Positions 26,155 through 35,646 are shown, counted from the first letter of the stretch. The stretch: DNA of 64,000 bases from Alteraurantiacibacter buctensis (GCF_009827655.1 NZ_WTYV01000002.1:558657-622656); one strand, 5' to 3'. Made by a program: numbers and translations. The notes: a model not told the origin generated them from the sequence alone.

Positions 26155-26736
26155 TCAGGCGACGATGGCGTAGCGCACGGCGGGCGGCAGGCGGCACATG
26201 CGCTTGTCGGCGCGGGTTTCCTCGCCATCCACGATGATCACGTCGGTCACCGTAATGCAGTCACGCCCGTCGTTGCCCGGCTGTTCCACCCCGCTGACGG
26301 TGGAGGTGCCGGACACGTCGCGCCGGGTATCGCTGGTCCAGGCCGCCATCTGGCCCACTTCGGGCCGGCCGGCCTCATCCCCGTCGGCGCTGCGGACGGC
26401 TGCCAGCGTGGCATCGGCGGCCTTCTTCTGCTCCTCCGGATCGAGCTTGCAGGCGATGCTGGCATCGAGCTGGTCGGCAAATTCGGCCGAGGGCACCCAG
26501 GACGATACGCCCGAGCGGCTGGCCGCATCGTTGGCCAGACCACTGAAGATATTGCCCAGCGCCCGGCTGCCCGCATTGCTGGAACTGCCGGTGGCGCAGC
26601 CATCGCTGGAGGCGGCGGCATTGGTGGCCCCGCGCGCCCGGCGCAGGATGCCGCCGAACTGGGCATGGGCCACCATCGGGGCCATCAGGCCGGCGACGAG
26701 GGCGCTGCTGACGAGCACGCGAGCTGACTTGTTCAT
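26155..26736 (-). CDS. Exported protein of unknown function
   Basis: 193 residues from the ATG at 26736, which starts a signal peptide (MNKSARVLVSSALVAGLMAP, ending AHA). The mature part has a low-complexity N-terminus, a helical centre (EEQKKAADATLAAVRSADG), and a short C-terminal beta-rich domain with CITVTDVIIVDGEE...RMCRLPP, where two Cys could bond. An in-frame upstream extension lacks protein character and is excluded. It lies in an operon with the COG3904-type protein 8 bases downstream. Family not recognised. Confidence 0.7.
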   Translation of the reverse strand: MNKSARVLVSSALVAGLMAPMVAHAQFGGILRRARGATNAAASSDGCATGSSSNAGSRALGNIFSGLANDAASRSGVSSWVPSAEFADQLDASIACKLDPEEQKKAADATLAAVRSADGDEAGRPEVGQMAAWTSDTRRDVSGTSTVSGVEQPGNDGRDCITVTDVIIVDGEETRADKRMCRLPPAVRYAIVA

Positions 26737-26821
26737 GGCCAAAAATCCTTGCCGCTGCCCCGGTTTCACAGGCCCTCCAGATACTCCACTGCAACCCGCA
26801 GCGCAATCAGGGTGGCGGCAA

Positions 26822-29143
26822 TCAGAGCGGCGGCAGGGCGGCCTGCAACTCGTCCAGCCACAGGTCGGCCACGGCATCGCTGGGGGCGCGCCAGTCGCCG
26901 CGCGGGGACAGGGCGCCGCCGCTGGACACCTTGGGGCCGTTGGGCAGGGCGCTGCGCTTGAACTGGCTGAACTGGAAGAAGCGCCGCAGGAAATTCTCCA
27001 GCCACTTGGCGATGGTCGCCAGGTCATAGCGGTTGCGCGCGTTTTGTGCGAAGAACGGCGGCCAGTTGCCAGCCGCCGCGTCGCGCCAGGCATGCCAGGC
27101 CAGGAAGGCTACGTGCGATGGGGCCAGGCCATAGCGGGCGGTATAGTGCAGGAAGAAGTCATTCAGCTCGTAAGGCCCGACCGCGGCTTCCGTGCTCTGC
27201 ACAGCGCCATCGGCCCCTACCGGCACCAGTTCCGGGCTTATCTCGGTGTCGAGGATTGCCTGGAGCACGGCGTCGGTATCGTGGCTGAACTGCTCGCTGC
27301 GGATCGTCCAGCGGATCAGGTGCTGGATCAGCGTCTTGGGCACGCCGGAGTTGACGCCATAGTGGCTCATGTGGTCGCCCACGCCATAGGTGCACCAGCC
27401 CAGCGCCAGTTCTGACAGGTCGCCCGTGCCGACCACGAAGCCCTTGTGCTGCCCGGCCAGCCGGAACAGGTAATCGGTGCGCAGGCCCGCCTGCACGTTC
27501 TCGAACACCACATCGTACACCGGCTCGCCATTGGCGAAGGCGTGGCCGATGTTGTGCAGCATGGTGGTGGCCGTGGGGCGGATGTCGATTTCCTCCGCCG
27601 TGATGCCGAAGGCCTCCATCAGCTTCCAGGCATTGCCCCTGGTATGCTCGGTGGTGCCGAAACCGGGCATGGTATAGCCGCGGATCATGGAGCGCGGCAG
27701 GCCCAGCCGGTCGCAGCACTTGGCCGCCACGATCAGGGCATGGGTGGAATCGAGGCCGCCGGAAATGCCGATTACCAGCGCTTGCGAGCGGGTTGATTCC
27801 AGCCGACGCATCAGCCCGTCCACCTGGATGTTGAACGCCTCGTAGCAGTCCTCGTCCAGCTTGTGCGGGCGATCGGGCACAAAGGGGAAGCGGGCGACGG
27901 GGCGGATCAGGCCAAGGTCGCCCTGCTGCGGGCGGTGCGGCATGGCCACGCGGCGGAACTGCTGGGCCGGGCGTCCTGCGGCGGTGACGCCGTCGTCGAA
28001 GGTCTTGTTGCGCAGGCGATCCCCGGCCAGCCGGGCGCAGTCGATATCGGCAATGGCCAGCTCGGCATCGCGGGAAAAGCGCTCGCTCTCCACCAGCAGG
28101 TCACCCTGTTCGTAGATGAAGCCCTGGCCGTCCCACGCATGGTCGGTGGTGCTCTCGCCATGCCCGGCGGCGGAGTAGATATAGGCGGTGCCGGTGCGGG
28201 CCGAATGGCTGCGGGCCAGCAGGTGGCGCTCGTCGCTCTTGCCGATCACGATGTTGCTGGCGGACAGGTTGGCGCACACCGTGGCCCCGGCCAGCGCCCC
28301 GGCAATGGCGGGCGGGACGGGGCTCCACATGTCCTCGCAGATTTCCACGTGCAGCACGAAATGCGGGTTCACCGTGCTGGCGAAGACCAGGTCCACGCCG
28401 AACGGCACATCGCTGCCGGCCACGCGGATCGTTTCGCCGCGCACGTCTCGCCCGTGGGCGAACCAGCGCTTTTCGTAGAACTCGCGATAGTTGGGCAGGT
28501 AGCTCTTGGGTACGGCGCCCAGCAGGCGGCCATCGGCGATCACCAGCGCGCAGTTGAACAACTGGTGGTTGTGCCGCAGCGGAGCGCCGATCACCAGGAT
28601 GGGCGACAGGCCCGCACTGGCCAGGACGATGGCGGCCAGTTCCGCCTCCACTCGCCGCAACAGGGCATCCTGCATCACCAGGTCGTCGAGCATGTAGCTG
28701 GACAGGCTGAGTTCGGGATAGACCAGCAGGTCCACCCCGGCATCGTGCGCGCGGCGCGCCTCGGCCAGGATGCCGGCGGCGTTATAGGCCACGTCTGCCG
28801 TGCGCACCTGCGGGGTGGAGGCGGCGGCGCGGATGAAGTGGTGGGTGTGCAGGTCGAAGAAGGGGTGCATGGCGGCGGCAGGGGCTTTCCGGGGGGATGT
28901 GGTGTCAACGGCTGGGGGCGTGATCGGCTCCAGCCAATCCTGTGGGCCACAGATGCCCAGTTCCGCCAGCCGTTTCTGCACCGGGGGGCGGGGGATCTTG
29001 CCTTTCGCCTCCCAGCCATAGACGGTGCGGCTGGGCCAGGCTTCGGGCGCGCCATACAGGCGGCCGAACTCCCCGGCGGAAAGGGGTGGCTGGTGGCTGT
29101 CGCGCCACCGGCGGATCATCTGGCCTGCGCGGTGCATGGCCAA
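26822..29143 (-). CDS. nadE: Glutamine-dependent NAD(+) synthetase with an N-terminal helix-turn-helix extension
   Basis: Up to 773 residues. From M92 it is a normal glutamine-hydrolysing NadE: nitrilase-type amidase with triad E144 (VYPELSLSSY), K213 (PKSYLPNY), C269 (HVEICEDMW), then the synthetase with PP-loop GISGGLDST (459-467) and DLSELALGWCTYGVGDHMSHY. It amidates nicotinate adenine dinucleotide to NAD. Residues 1-91 are extra: an XRE-like HTH (MIRRWRDSHQPPLSAGEFGR ... RTVYGWEAKGKIP) and a Pro/Ser linker, in one unbroken frame. No good ribosome site precedes M92 (28870), which favours the fusion; the site before M1 is also weak. A palindrome lies six bases upstream of M1. Starts at M3 or M9 are possible. 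Confidence 0.9.
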   Translation of the reverse strand: MAMHRAGQMIRRWRDSHQPPLSAGEFGRLYGAPEAWPSRTVYGWEAKGKIPRPPVQKRLAELGICGPQDWLEPITPPAVDTTSPRKAPAAAMHPFFDLHTHHFIRAAASTPQVRTADVAYNAAGILAEARRAHDAGVDLLVYPELSLSSYMLDDLVMQDALLRRVEAELAAIVLASAGLSPILVIGAPLRHNHQLFNCALVIADGRLLGAVPKSYLPNYREFYEKRWFAHGRDVRGETIRVAGSDVPFGVDLVFASTVNPHFVLHVEICEDMWSPVPPAIAGALAGATVCANLSASNIVIGKSDERHLLARSHSARTGTAYIYSAAGHGESTTDHAWDGQGFIYEQGDLLVESERFSRDAELAIADIDCARLAGDRLRNKTFDDGVTAAGRPAQQFRRVAMPHRPQQGDLGLIRPVARFPFVPDRPHKLDEDCYEAFNIQVDGLMRRLESTRSQALVIGISGGLDSTHALIVAAKCCDRLGLPRSMIRGYTMPGFGTTEHTRGNAWKLMEAFGITAEEIDIRPTATTMLHNIGHAFANGEPVYDVVFENVQAGLRTDYLFRLAGQHKGFVVGTGDLSELALGWCTYGVGDHMSHYGVNSGVPKTLIQHLIRWTIRSEQFSHDTDAVLQAILDTEISPELVPVGADGAVQSTEAAVGPYELNDFFLHYTARYGLAPSHVAFLAWHAWRDAAAGNWPPFFAQNARNRYDLATIAKWLENFLRRFFQFSQFKRSALPNGPKVSSGGALSPRGDWRAPSDAVADLWLDELQAALPPL

Positions 29144-29148
29144 AGGTG

Positions 29149-29165
29149 GTATCCGAAAAGGATAC
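29149..29165. promoter_or_regulatory. Perfect palindrome at the start of the HTH-nadE gene
   Basis: GTATCC-GAAAA-GGATAC has exact 6-base complementary arms. It is 6 bases before the longest nadE start and 61 bases before the divergent MFS transporter start, so a protein bound here would cover the nadE ribosome site and could affect both promoters. The HTH domain fused to this very NadE is an obvious candidate binder (inference). Confidence 0.6.
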
Positions 29166-29226
29166 TTGCTGCAAGCAGCATTGCCGCTTGCGACGGCGAT
29201 CGGGCGGGCGCTAGAGGCATTTTGAC

Positions 29227-30432
29227 ATGCTCAACACCGCTACTTTCGGCCCGCTGCGGCACCGGTCCTTCGCTATCGTGGTTTTCGCCAGCCTGCTGGC
29301 CAACCTGGGCAATACCATCCAGTCGGTTGGCGCTAGCTGGCACCTGACCGAGCTGGGCTATCCGGCGGACGTGGTGGCGCTGGTGCAGACGTTCTACAAC
29401 CTGCCCATCATGCTGCTGGGCCTGCCCGCAGGGGCCTGGTCCGACATGGTCGACAAGCGCAGGATGCTGCTGCTGGCGCTGGCAGGGATGCTGGCGGTGT
29501 CCGTGCTGCTGGCAGGGCTGGTGCAGGCGGGCGCGGCAGGGCCGGTGGTGGTGCTTGGCCTCACGGCGGCACTGGCCTGCGGGGTGGGTTGCGTGATCCC
29601 GGCGGCTGCATCGTCGGTCAATTTCTCGGTCCCGCGCAGCGAGCTGGCGGCGGCCGTGGCGCTGAACATCCTGGGCTTCAACGTGGCGCGCAGCTTCGGG
29701 CCGGCGCTGGGCGGGGGGATCACCTCGCTTGCTGGGGCCAGCGGGGCCTTCACCGTCAGCGCGCTGGCCTATGCGCTGGTCATTGCCCTGCTGTGGCGCT
29801 GGCGCGTGCCGTTCGCGCAGAACCTGACGCGGCGTCCGATCATGCCGATGATGGCAGAGGGCCTGCGCTTTGCCTTCCACTCGCCGCAACTGCGCACGAT
29901 CATGATCCGCGCGGTCACCTTCACCATCGCCGGGGCGGCGGCCTGGGCGGTGATGCCGCTGTTCGCCGCCGAGGTGCTGGAGGCGGGGCCTGCTGTCTAT
30001 GGACTGCTGCTGGCCGCGCTGGGGGTGGGCGCGGTGATCGGCGCAGGCACCGCCACCTGGTTCCGCAGCCGCTATTCGTCAGAGGCGATCATCCGTGCGG
30101 CGGGGCTGATCTATGGCGCGGGCGTGTTGCTGGTGGCGCTGCAACCGGGCCTTCCCGCGACCCTGGTGCTGCTGGTGTTCGCGGGGGCGGGCTGGGTGCA
30201 GGCCCTCAGCGGCTTCGCCGTGGCCGGCCAGTTGTGGGCCACGCAAGACGTGGTGGGGCGGGTGTCCTCGATGATCAGCGGCGTGACCTTCGGGGGCATC
30301 GCCATCGGTTCGTGGCTGTGGGGCCACGCGGGGGAGAGCTTCGGCATAACCACGGCCTTTATGGCCAGCGGTGCGGCCATGTTGGTGTTACCGCTACTGG
30401 GGCTGGTGCTGCCGATGCCGGCGCACAGATAG
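29227..30432 (+). CDS. MFS transporter (MFS_3/EntS-like)
   Basis: 401 residues with about twelve membrane helices. It opens FGPLRHRSFAIVVFASLLANLGNTIQSVG, the standard MFS_3 start, with the A-loop motif GLPAGAWSDMVDKRRML between helices 2 and 3. Members of this group export siderophores, drugs or other small molecules; the substrate is not visible. The gene diverges from nadE, with the palindrome at 29149 in the shared control region. A small lipoprotein gene follows after 9 bases and is probably co-transcribed. Confidence 0.9.
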   Translation: MLNTATFGPLRHRSFAIVVFASLLANLGNTIQSVGASWHLTELGYPADVVALVQTFYNLPIMLLGLPAGAWSDMVDKRRMLLLALAGMLAVSVLLAGLVQAGAAGPVVVLGLTAALACGVGCVIPAAASSVNFSVPRSELAAAVALNILGFNVARSFGPALGGGITSLAGASGAFTVSALAYALVIALLWRWRVPFAQNLTRRPIMPMMAEGLRFAFHSPQLRTIMIRAVTFTIAGAAAWAVMPLFAAEVLEAGPAVYGLLLAALGVGAVIGAGTATWFRSRYSSEAIIRAAGLIYGAGVLLVALQPGLPATLVLLVFAGAGWVQALSGFAVAGQLWATQDVVGRVSSMISGVTFGGIAIGSWLWGHAGESFGITTAFMASGAAMLVLPLLGLVLPMPAHR

Positions 30433-30441
30433 GGGGTGCCA

Positions 30442-31011
30442 ATGCGACAGTTCGGAGTTTTTGCGCTGCTGCTGCTGGGAGCTGGCTGCGCGCCGACCCC
30501 CGATGGCGGTGTTCGTGTCGAGCGATCCCTGGTTGGTTGCGGGCCGACAGCGGCCTTGCGCATCGGTGTCCGGGACGAATACCGCGAATATCCGCCGGCC
30601 TGTGCCCTGCCCACGTCAGATGAACTCGCGCGCGGCTGTGCCGTAGCAGATGCCTTACGGGATCCTGCCTACCGCTGGCCCGAACGCGATGAAGCCGGCA
30701 TTCCAATGGGTGGCGATCCGCTGCCGCAATACACGGTCGATCAGGTCGATTGCACCTACACCAACCGCCACCACAACAGCGCTCGGTGCCGCTTTGCGCT
30801 TGTCAAACCGGGGACGGACGCACCGGTACTTGTCAGCGCCAGCTTAAGGCACACGTTTCACGCTGACCACGGCCCCGCGCACCATATCTACTCGACGTTC
30901 TGGTCGGTTGACGGGGGGTGCGAGCCAGACAGCCAGGCTCACGCTGCCGCGCGGTTGGCCCCCATCGGGATGCGCGCCTTCACCGTCGCCTTGGCCAGGT
31001 CCAGCCCGTAG
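30442..31011 (+). CDS. Small lipoprotein of unknown function
   Basis: 189 residues from the ATG at 30442, beginning MRQFGVFALLLLGAGC with a clear lipobox (GAGC). The mature protein is Cys-rich (at least seven further Cys) and has a short beta-rich part around VDQVDCTYTNRHHNSARCRF and FHADHGPAHHIYSTFW. It follows the MFS gene by 9 bases. Its last 73 bases overlap the end of the convergent amidohydrolase gene, an unusually long tail-to-tail overlap; the C-terminal ~24 residues could be less constrained. Family not recognised. Confidence 0.6.
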   Translation: MRQFGVFALLLLGAGCAPTPDGGVRVERSLVGCGPTAALRIGVRDEYREYPPACALPTSDELARGCAVADALRDPAYRWPERDEAGIPMGGDPLPQYTVDQVDCTYTNRHHNSARCRFALVKPGTDAPVLVSASLRHTFHADHGPAHHIYSTFWSVDGGCEPDSQAHAAARLAPIGMRAFTVALARSSP

Positions 31012-32141
31012 AGCTTGGCCGCGTTGCCGCCCACGATGCCGCGCACCTGTTCGGGCGGCATGTGGCCCATGTATTCGGCAATCTTGTTCACCGAATGGGG
31101 CCAGATCGAATCGGGGTGCGGATAGTCGCTGGCCCACAGCAGGTTATCCGGCCCCCAGAATTCGGTCAGCGCCATGGTGGTCGGGCTTTGCTGGAAGGTG
31201 CCGTAAATCTGCCGCTTGAACAGCTCGCTGGGCTTCATCTTGTGCGGGATGCCGCCCTTGTCGTCCCAGTAATCGCCGCATTCGTGCAGGCGATAGTGGC
31301 GATAGTCCAGCTCTTCCACCACCCACGGCACCCAGCCGGCGCCGCATTCGGCAATCACCAGCTTCAGGCCCGGATGGCGCTCCAGGATGCCCCAGGCGAA
31401 CAGGTCCACGAAGGGATCGAGGAACTGCTCGATGAACATCTTGGCGTGCAGGAACGTGGCGCCGGGGCTGCCCTTGTACTTGTCGAACGCCTTCGACACG
31501 CCCGGGAACACGGTGACGTGGAACGACAGCACGATGCCGCTTTCCTCCAGCAGCTTCCACAGCGGGTTCCAGCGCGGATCCTCCAGGCGCGGTTCGGCCA
31601 CAGCGATCTGCAGGTTGGCCTGGCGGCAGCGGCCCCCCTTGGCCAGGCGCTGCAGTTCCTCGTAAGCCGCTTCGGGATGCGGCGGCAGCATGGCCACGCC
31701 GATCAGCCGCTCGGGCGCGGCCACGCAGAAATCCTCGTACAGCCAGTCGTTATAGGCGGCATAGCAGGCCTTCATGAAGGCATGGTCGTCGGTGCGGATC
31801 GAGGTGACGGGGCCGAAGATCACGTGGCCCCACACGTGGTCACGGTCCATGTCCTCCAGGCGCAGCGCAGGATTGGAGGCGCGCAACGTGGTCAGGTCCT
31901 CCACCCCGCCGCGGTCGAACGCGGTGTGCAGCGGCTTGGGGCCGGAAAAGCCGGACGGGCGCCCGTGCCACAGGCCCCAGCTCTGGCCGTCCGCCAGCCA
32001 CAGGGCGGACCCGTTGGCCTGCTCCACCGGGCGCGGCGTGCGATCACCCCAGGTGCTGGCCAGCCGGGCGGTCCACACGTCTGCGGGGAGCATGTTCAGG
32101 TCAAGGTGGTCATCCCCCGACACCAGGGCGGCTTCGATCAT
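30939..32141 (-). CDS. Amidohydrolase family (ACMSD-like) metal-dependent hydrolase
   Basis: 400 residues from the ATG at 32141 (an upstream open extension is not protein-like). TIM-barrel amidohydrolase-2 motifs are present: an N-terminal VSGDDHLDL strand in place of the usual HxH, DHAFMKACYAAYNDWLYEDF, GIVLSFHVTVFPG, ERHPGLKLVIAECGAGWVPW, and the C-terminal LLWASDYPHPDSIWPHS with the metal-binding Asp. Relatives of 2-amino-3-carboxymuconate-semialdehyde decarboxylase remove carboxyl groups from or hydrolyse aromatic intermediates. No aromatic-degradation cluster is adjacent. Its 3' end overlaps the convergent lipoprotein gene. Confidence 0.86.
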   Translation of the reverse strand: MIEAALVSGDDHLDLNMLPADVWTARLASTWGDRTPRPVEQANGSALWLADGQSWGLWHGRPSGFSGPKPLHTAFDRGGVEDLTTLRASNPALRLEDMDRDHVWGHVIFGPVTSIRTDDHAFMKACYAAYNDWLYEDFCVAAPERLIGVAMLPPHPEAAYEELQRLAKGGRCRQANLQIAVAEPRLEDPRWNPLWKLLEESGIVLSFHVTVFPGVSKAFDKYKGSPGATFLHAKMFIEQFLDPFVDLFAWGILERHPGLKLVIAECGAGWVPWVVEELDYRHYRLHECGDYWDDKGGIPHKMKPSELFKRQIYGTFQQSPTTMALTEFWGPDNLLWASDYPHPDSIWPHSVNKIAEYMGHMPPEQVRGIVGGNAAKLYGLDLAKATVKARIPMGANRAAA

Positions 32142-32306
32142 GGCAATCCGATCCTCAGGCTTGTTTGACTTTGTCCGTAATGGATTGCGGAGGGTTTGGC
32201 CACCACCACTTTTGGTCCCGTCCGGATGTGGCAATGCCGCCCACCCGCAAGGGCAGACGGCATTGTCTTTGTCCCGCCCGAAGGGGGGAAGGCGGGACCG
32301 GATCGG

Positions 32307-32729
32307 CTAGCGGCAGCGGGCCCCGCCACGGTCGATTTCGCGACCCAGCAGGCCGCCGATGGCCGCGCCCAGCACGGTGCCGACGGTGCGGCTGCCCTGG
32401 CTGTCCACCTCGCGGCCGATCAGCGCACCGCCGGCAGCGCCGATGATCAGGCCCGTGGTGCCGTTGTCGCGACGGCAGTAATAGCGACCATCGTCACCGC
32501 GCCATACCTGGTCGCGGCGGGTCACGCGGCGCGGCTCGTAATAGCGGCCCCGGTCGTCATAGACGCGGCGTTCGCGATAATTGCGGCGGTCCGAGACGCG
32601 CTCGTAATAGCCGTTGTCGCTGTGGGCACGATGGCCGTGGGCCGGTGCCCAGCGGGGCGGATCAGCGGCGGCCGGCACGGCGGTAACAGCAATGCCCGCG
32701 GCGATGATCGAAAGGATGGTCTTGCGCAT
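32307..32729 (-). CDS. Glycine-zipper 2TM domain protein, exported
   Basis: 140 residues with a signal peptide (MRKTILSIIAAGIAVTAVPA, ending AAA), a Tyr/Arg-rich central stretch (DRRNYRERRVYDDRGRYYEP), and a C-terminal glycine-zipper GLIIGAAGGALIG...GTVLGAAIGGLLG that can form a helical hairpin in the envelope. Such proteins (RcnB-/17-kDa-antigen-like pieces) are common envelope proteins in sphingomonads. A final C near the C-terminus pairs with one at YYCRRDN. No operon partner. The role is structural by inference. Confidence 0.85.
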   Translation of the reverse strand: MRKTILSIIAAGIAVTAVPAAADPPRWAPAHGHRAHSDNGYYERVSDRRNYRERRVYDDRGRYYEPRRVTRRDQVWRGDDGRYYCRRDNGTTGLIIGAAGGALIGREVDSQGSRTVGTVLGAAIGGLLGREIDRGGARCR

Positions 32730-32894
32730 TGGTCTGCTCCTTGATCCAGTAAGCGTTGCGAGTGGATAACGGGCAGAATTGTTCAGCGATCCCCAACCTC
32801 AGATGAACGGCTCGTTGGAATCCGTAAGGTGCGACGAGTTGTGCGACGGAAGCGCCGAATTGACGTTTTGCATTTGGTAGCCATGATACCGAGA

Positions 32895-33743
32895 ATGACC
32901 ATGTACCTCGACCTGGTGGACGTGTTCGGCTCCGGCCCGCTCAGCGGCAATCCGCTGGCCGTGGTGCATGGCGGCGAGGGGCTGGACGAGGGCCAGATGC
33001 TGCGGCTGACCCGGTGGCTGGGCTTTTCCGAGACCACTTTCCTGCTGCCGCCCACCGATCCCGCCGCGGATTACCGGGTGCGGATATTCTATCCGGCGGG
33101 CGAATTGCCCTTTGCCGGGCACCCGACGCTGGGTTCGGCCTTTGCATGGCTCGCCTCCGGAGGAGTGCCACGGCAGGCGGGCGTGGTGGTGCAGGAATGC
33201 GCGGTTGGGTTGATCCCGGTGAAGGCGGCCGGTGACCGGCTGGCCTTCGCTGCCCCGCCGCTGACCCGCAGCGGGCCCCTGGACGCGGCCGAGCTGGCCG
33301 AGGCGGTGCGCGTGGCGGGGGTCGATCCCGCCGACGTGGTTGAGGCGGTGCACATTGCCAACGGGCCGCAATGGCAATTGCTGCGGCTGGCCAGCGCAAG
33401 TGCGGTGCTGGCGGCCAGGCCTGCGCCGGAAGCGCCAATCGGCACCGATGTGGGCGTGGCCGCGCCGGCCGATCCCGCCAGCGGGGCAGACTGGGAACTG
33501 CGCGCCTTCTTCGCCAACCAGCACGGCAAGGTGACCGAGGATCCCGTTACCGGCAGCTTCAACGCCGGGCTGGCCATGCACCTGTTCGCCAGCGGCCTGG
33601 CCAAAGGATTCTATCGCGCGGCGCAAGGGCGCAGGACCGGGGCGGACGGGCTGGTGGAGCTGACGCGGGATGCCAATGGCACGGTGTGGGTCGGCGGGCG
33701 CTGCGCCATGGTTTCGCAGGGCGGGCAGGTGGACGCAGTCTAG
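32895..33743 (+). CDS. PhzF family isomerase
   Basis: 282 residues from the ATG at 32895 (another Met is two codons later; an in-frame extension upstream is Arg-rich and unlikely). PhzF hallmarks: DVFGSGPLSGNPLAVV at the start, GFSETTFLLPP with the catalytic-type Glu, FYPAGELPFAGHPTLGSA, and near the C-terminus EDPVTGSFNAGLAMHL. The diaminopimelate-epimerase-like fold isomerises small acids; in phenazine producers PhzF acts on DHHA, but no phenazine genes are here, so its substrate is unknown. Confidence 0.92.
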   Translation: MTMYLDLVDVFGSGPLSGNPLAVVHGGEGLDEGQMLRLTRWLGFSETTFLLPPTDPAADYRVRIFYPAGELPFAGHPTLGSAFAWLASGGVPRQAGVVVQECAVGLIPVKAAGDRLAFAAPPLTRSGPLDAAELAEAVRVAGVDPADVVEAVHIANGPQWQLLRLASASAVLAARPAPEAPIGTDVGVAAPADPASGADWELRAFFANQHGKVTEDPVTGSFNAGLAMHLFASGLAKGFYRAAQGRRTGADGLVELTRDANGTVWVGGRCAMVSQGGQVDAV

Positions 33744-34381
33744 AGCCGCGCGGCAATCTGCGCGCGCAGGCCGTGGGCGAGCGGGGCCAGCAGGACCAGT
33801 TGGCGCAAGGCCTTCTCGCGATCTTCGAATGCCGGGTTCCACAAGGCGGCAAAGGTCCGTGCTACCGTCCATGCACTGCCTGACCGCTCGACCGGTTCCA
33901 GCGCGTCACCCGCTTCGGCGCTGCCTTCCTCCAGCACGCGGAAATACCACCCGGCGCGCCCGGACTGGAGGATGGTCTTGACCATGCCCTTGTGGCCGAA
34001 GCGGTGCTCGATCTTCCAGCATGGCTGGCGCGGGCGGGAAACTTCCAGCAGCGCAGTGCCCAGCCGGAAGCGGTCGCCGATGGCAAGGTCTGCTTCGCTG
34101 ATGCCGCCGATGGCCAGGTTGCTGCCGAAAGCGCCGGGATCGTCAAGCAGCGGATGGTCGCCCAGTTCGCCGCGCCAGAATTCGTGATGATCCAGCGGAT
34201 AAAGGTGCACCGCCATGTCCGGCCCGCCGTGGTGAACCCGGTCGGCCTGTTCGTCACCCGCCAGCCCCAGACGGGTGATGCGCACGGGGCCGGGCAGCGG
34301 CTGCTTGGCGATCGCGCTGGGCTCGCTGTCGCGGAACGGTCGGGGCTGTCCGCCCAGAAGGGCCGCAACCCGCCAGCTCAT
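33740..34381 (-). CDS. MOSC domain protein (YiiM-like)
   Basis: 213 residues from the ATG at 34381, which overlaps the rlmN stop as ATGA. MOSC motifs: [48 protein letters not shown], and [14 protein letters not shown] with the conserved Cys. YiiM-type proteins reduce N-hydroxylated compounds with molybdenum cofactor; the reaction here is inferred. Translational coupling to rlmN suggests co-expression only. The gene meets the PhzF gene tail to tail with a 4-base overlap. Confidence 0.9.
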   Translation of the reverse strand: MSWRVAALLGGQPRPFRDSEPSAIAKQPLPGPVRITRLGLAGDEQADRVHHGGPDMAVHLYPLDHHEFWRGELGDHPLLDDPGAFGSNLAIGGISEADLAIGDRFRLGTALLEVSRPRQPCWKIEHRFGHKGMVKTILQSGRAGWYFRVLEEGSAEAGDALEPVERSGSAWTVARTFAALWNPAFEDREKALRQLVLLAPLAHGLRAQIAARL

Positions 34382-35646
34382 TCGGTCTCCAGCGCAGCCT
34401 GCTTTTCCGCGTAGAGCCGGTCCAGTTCGGCCCGGCTCTTCTTCTCCGCCGCTGTCTTCAACTGGCCGCAGGCGGCATCGATGTCGCGGCCGCGCGGCGT
34501 GCGGACGGGGGCGGAGATGCCGGCTTCGAACACGATGTTGGAGAAGGCCCTGATCCGTTCCGGCGTGGAGCACTCGTAAGGCGCGCCCGGCCACGGGTTG
34601 AACGGGATCAGGTTGACCTTGGCGGGCAGGTTGTACTTGCGGATCAGCCGCACCAGCTCGCGCGCGTCCTCGTCGCTGTCGTTCTTGTCCTTCAGCATCA
34701 CGTATTCAAAGGTGATGCGCCGCGCGTTCGAGGCACCGGGATAGTCGGCGCAGGCCTGCAACAGGTCCTCGATGCCGTACTTGCGGTTGATCGGCACGAT
34801 TTCGTCGCGCACCTCCTTGGTCACCGCGTGGAGGCTGACGGCCAGGTTCACGCCGATCTCCTCGCCGCAGCGGTCCATCATCGGCACCACGCCGCTGGTG
34901 GAGAGCGTGATGCGCCGCTTGGACAGGGCCAGCCCGTCACCGTCCATCACCAGTTGCAGCGCGCCCTTCACGTTGTCGAAGTTGTACAGCGGCTCGCCCA
35001 TGCCCATCATCACGATGTTGGTCAGCAGCCGACCATCGGATGAATAGCCACCCTCGTCATCCACCAGGTCATCGCCCAGGGCAGACAGGTCGGCCTGGCC
35101 GCTCTTGGGCCATTCGCCCAGCGTGTCGCGCGCCAGCATCACCTGGCCCACGATTTCGCCGGGAGTGAGGTTGCGCACCAGCCGCATGGTGCCCGTGTGG
35201 CAGAAGCGGCAGTTGAGCGTGCAGCCCACCTGGCTAGAAACGCACAGCGTACCGCGATCGGCATCGGGGATGAAGACCATCTCGAAATCGTGGCCATCGT
35301 CGGTCCGCAGCAGCCACTTGCGGGTGCCATCGGTGCTGTGCTGCGCCTCCACCACCTGCGGGCGGCCGATCACGAAGCGTTCCGCCAGCCACGGGCGCAT
35401 GGTCTTGGCGATGTCGGTCATCGCGTCGAAATCGGTGACGCCGCGATGATACAGCCAGTGGAACACCTGCTTGGCGCGCAGCTTGGCGGCCTTGGCATCC
35501 AGCCCGGCGGCTTCGAACAGTTCGGCAATGCGCCTTTTCGGCAGCCCGATCAGGTCCACCCGCCCATCGGCGCGCGGCGTGATGTCACGCGCAACGGGAA
35601 CCGGATCGATCTGTCCGGGGATGGGCATCAGGGCTGTATCGGGCAT
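34378..35646 (-). CDS. rlmN: 23S rRNA (adenine-2503-C2)-methyltransferase
   Basis: 422 residues from the ATG at 35646; the frame is open to an ATG at 35715. RlmN is a radical-SAM enzyme that methylates A2503 of 23S rRNA and A37 of some tRNAs. Seen: radical-SAM cysteines CTLNCRFC, the methyl-carrier Cys region near the C-terminus ([10 protein letters not shown]), MGMGEPLYN, and [11 protein letters not shown]. An acidic insert of about 25 residues ([20 protein letters not shown]) sits between the radical-SAM cluster and MGMGEP, a feature of some alphaproteobacterial forms. Coupled to the MOSC gene downstream. Confidence 0.95.
   Translation of the reverse strand: MPDTALMPIPGQIDPVPVARDITPRADGRVDLIGLPKRRIAELFEAAGLDAKAAKLRAKQVFHWLYHRGVTDFDAMTDIAKTMRPWLAERFVIGRPQVVEAQHSTDGTRKWLLRTDDGHDFEMVFIPDADRGTLCVSSQVGCTLNCRFCHTGTMRLVRNLTPGEIVGQVMLARDTLGEWPKSGQADLSALGDDLVDDEGGYSSDGRLLTNIVMMGMGEPLYNFDNVKGALQLVMDGDGLALSKRRITLSTSGVVPMMDRCGEEIGVNLAVSLHAVTKEVRDEIVPINRKYGIEDLLQACADYPGASNARRITFEYVMLKDKNDSDEDARELVRLIRKYNLPAKVNLIPFNPWPGAPYECSTPERIRAFSNIVFEAGISAPVRTPRGRDIDAACGQLKTAAEKKSRAELDRLYAEKQAALETE

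Noticed and set aside
32895-33743. Phenazine biosynthesis
   Set aside because: PhzF family members are widespread isomerases; no other phz genes are present.
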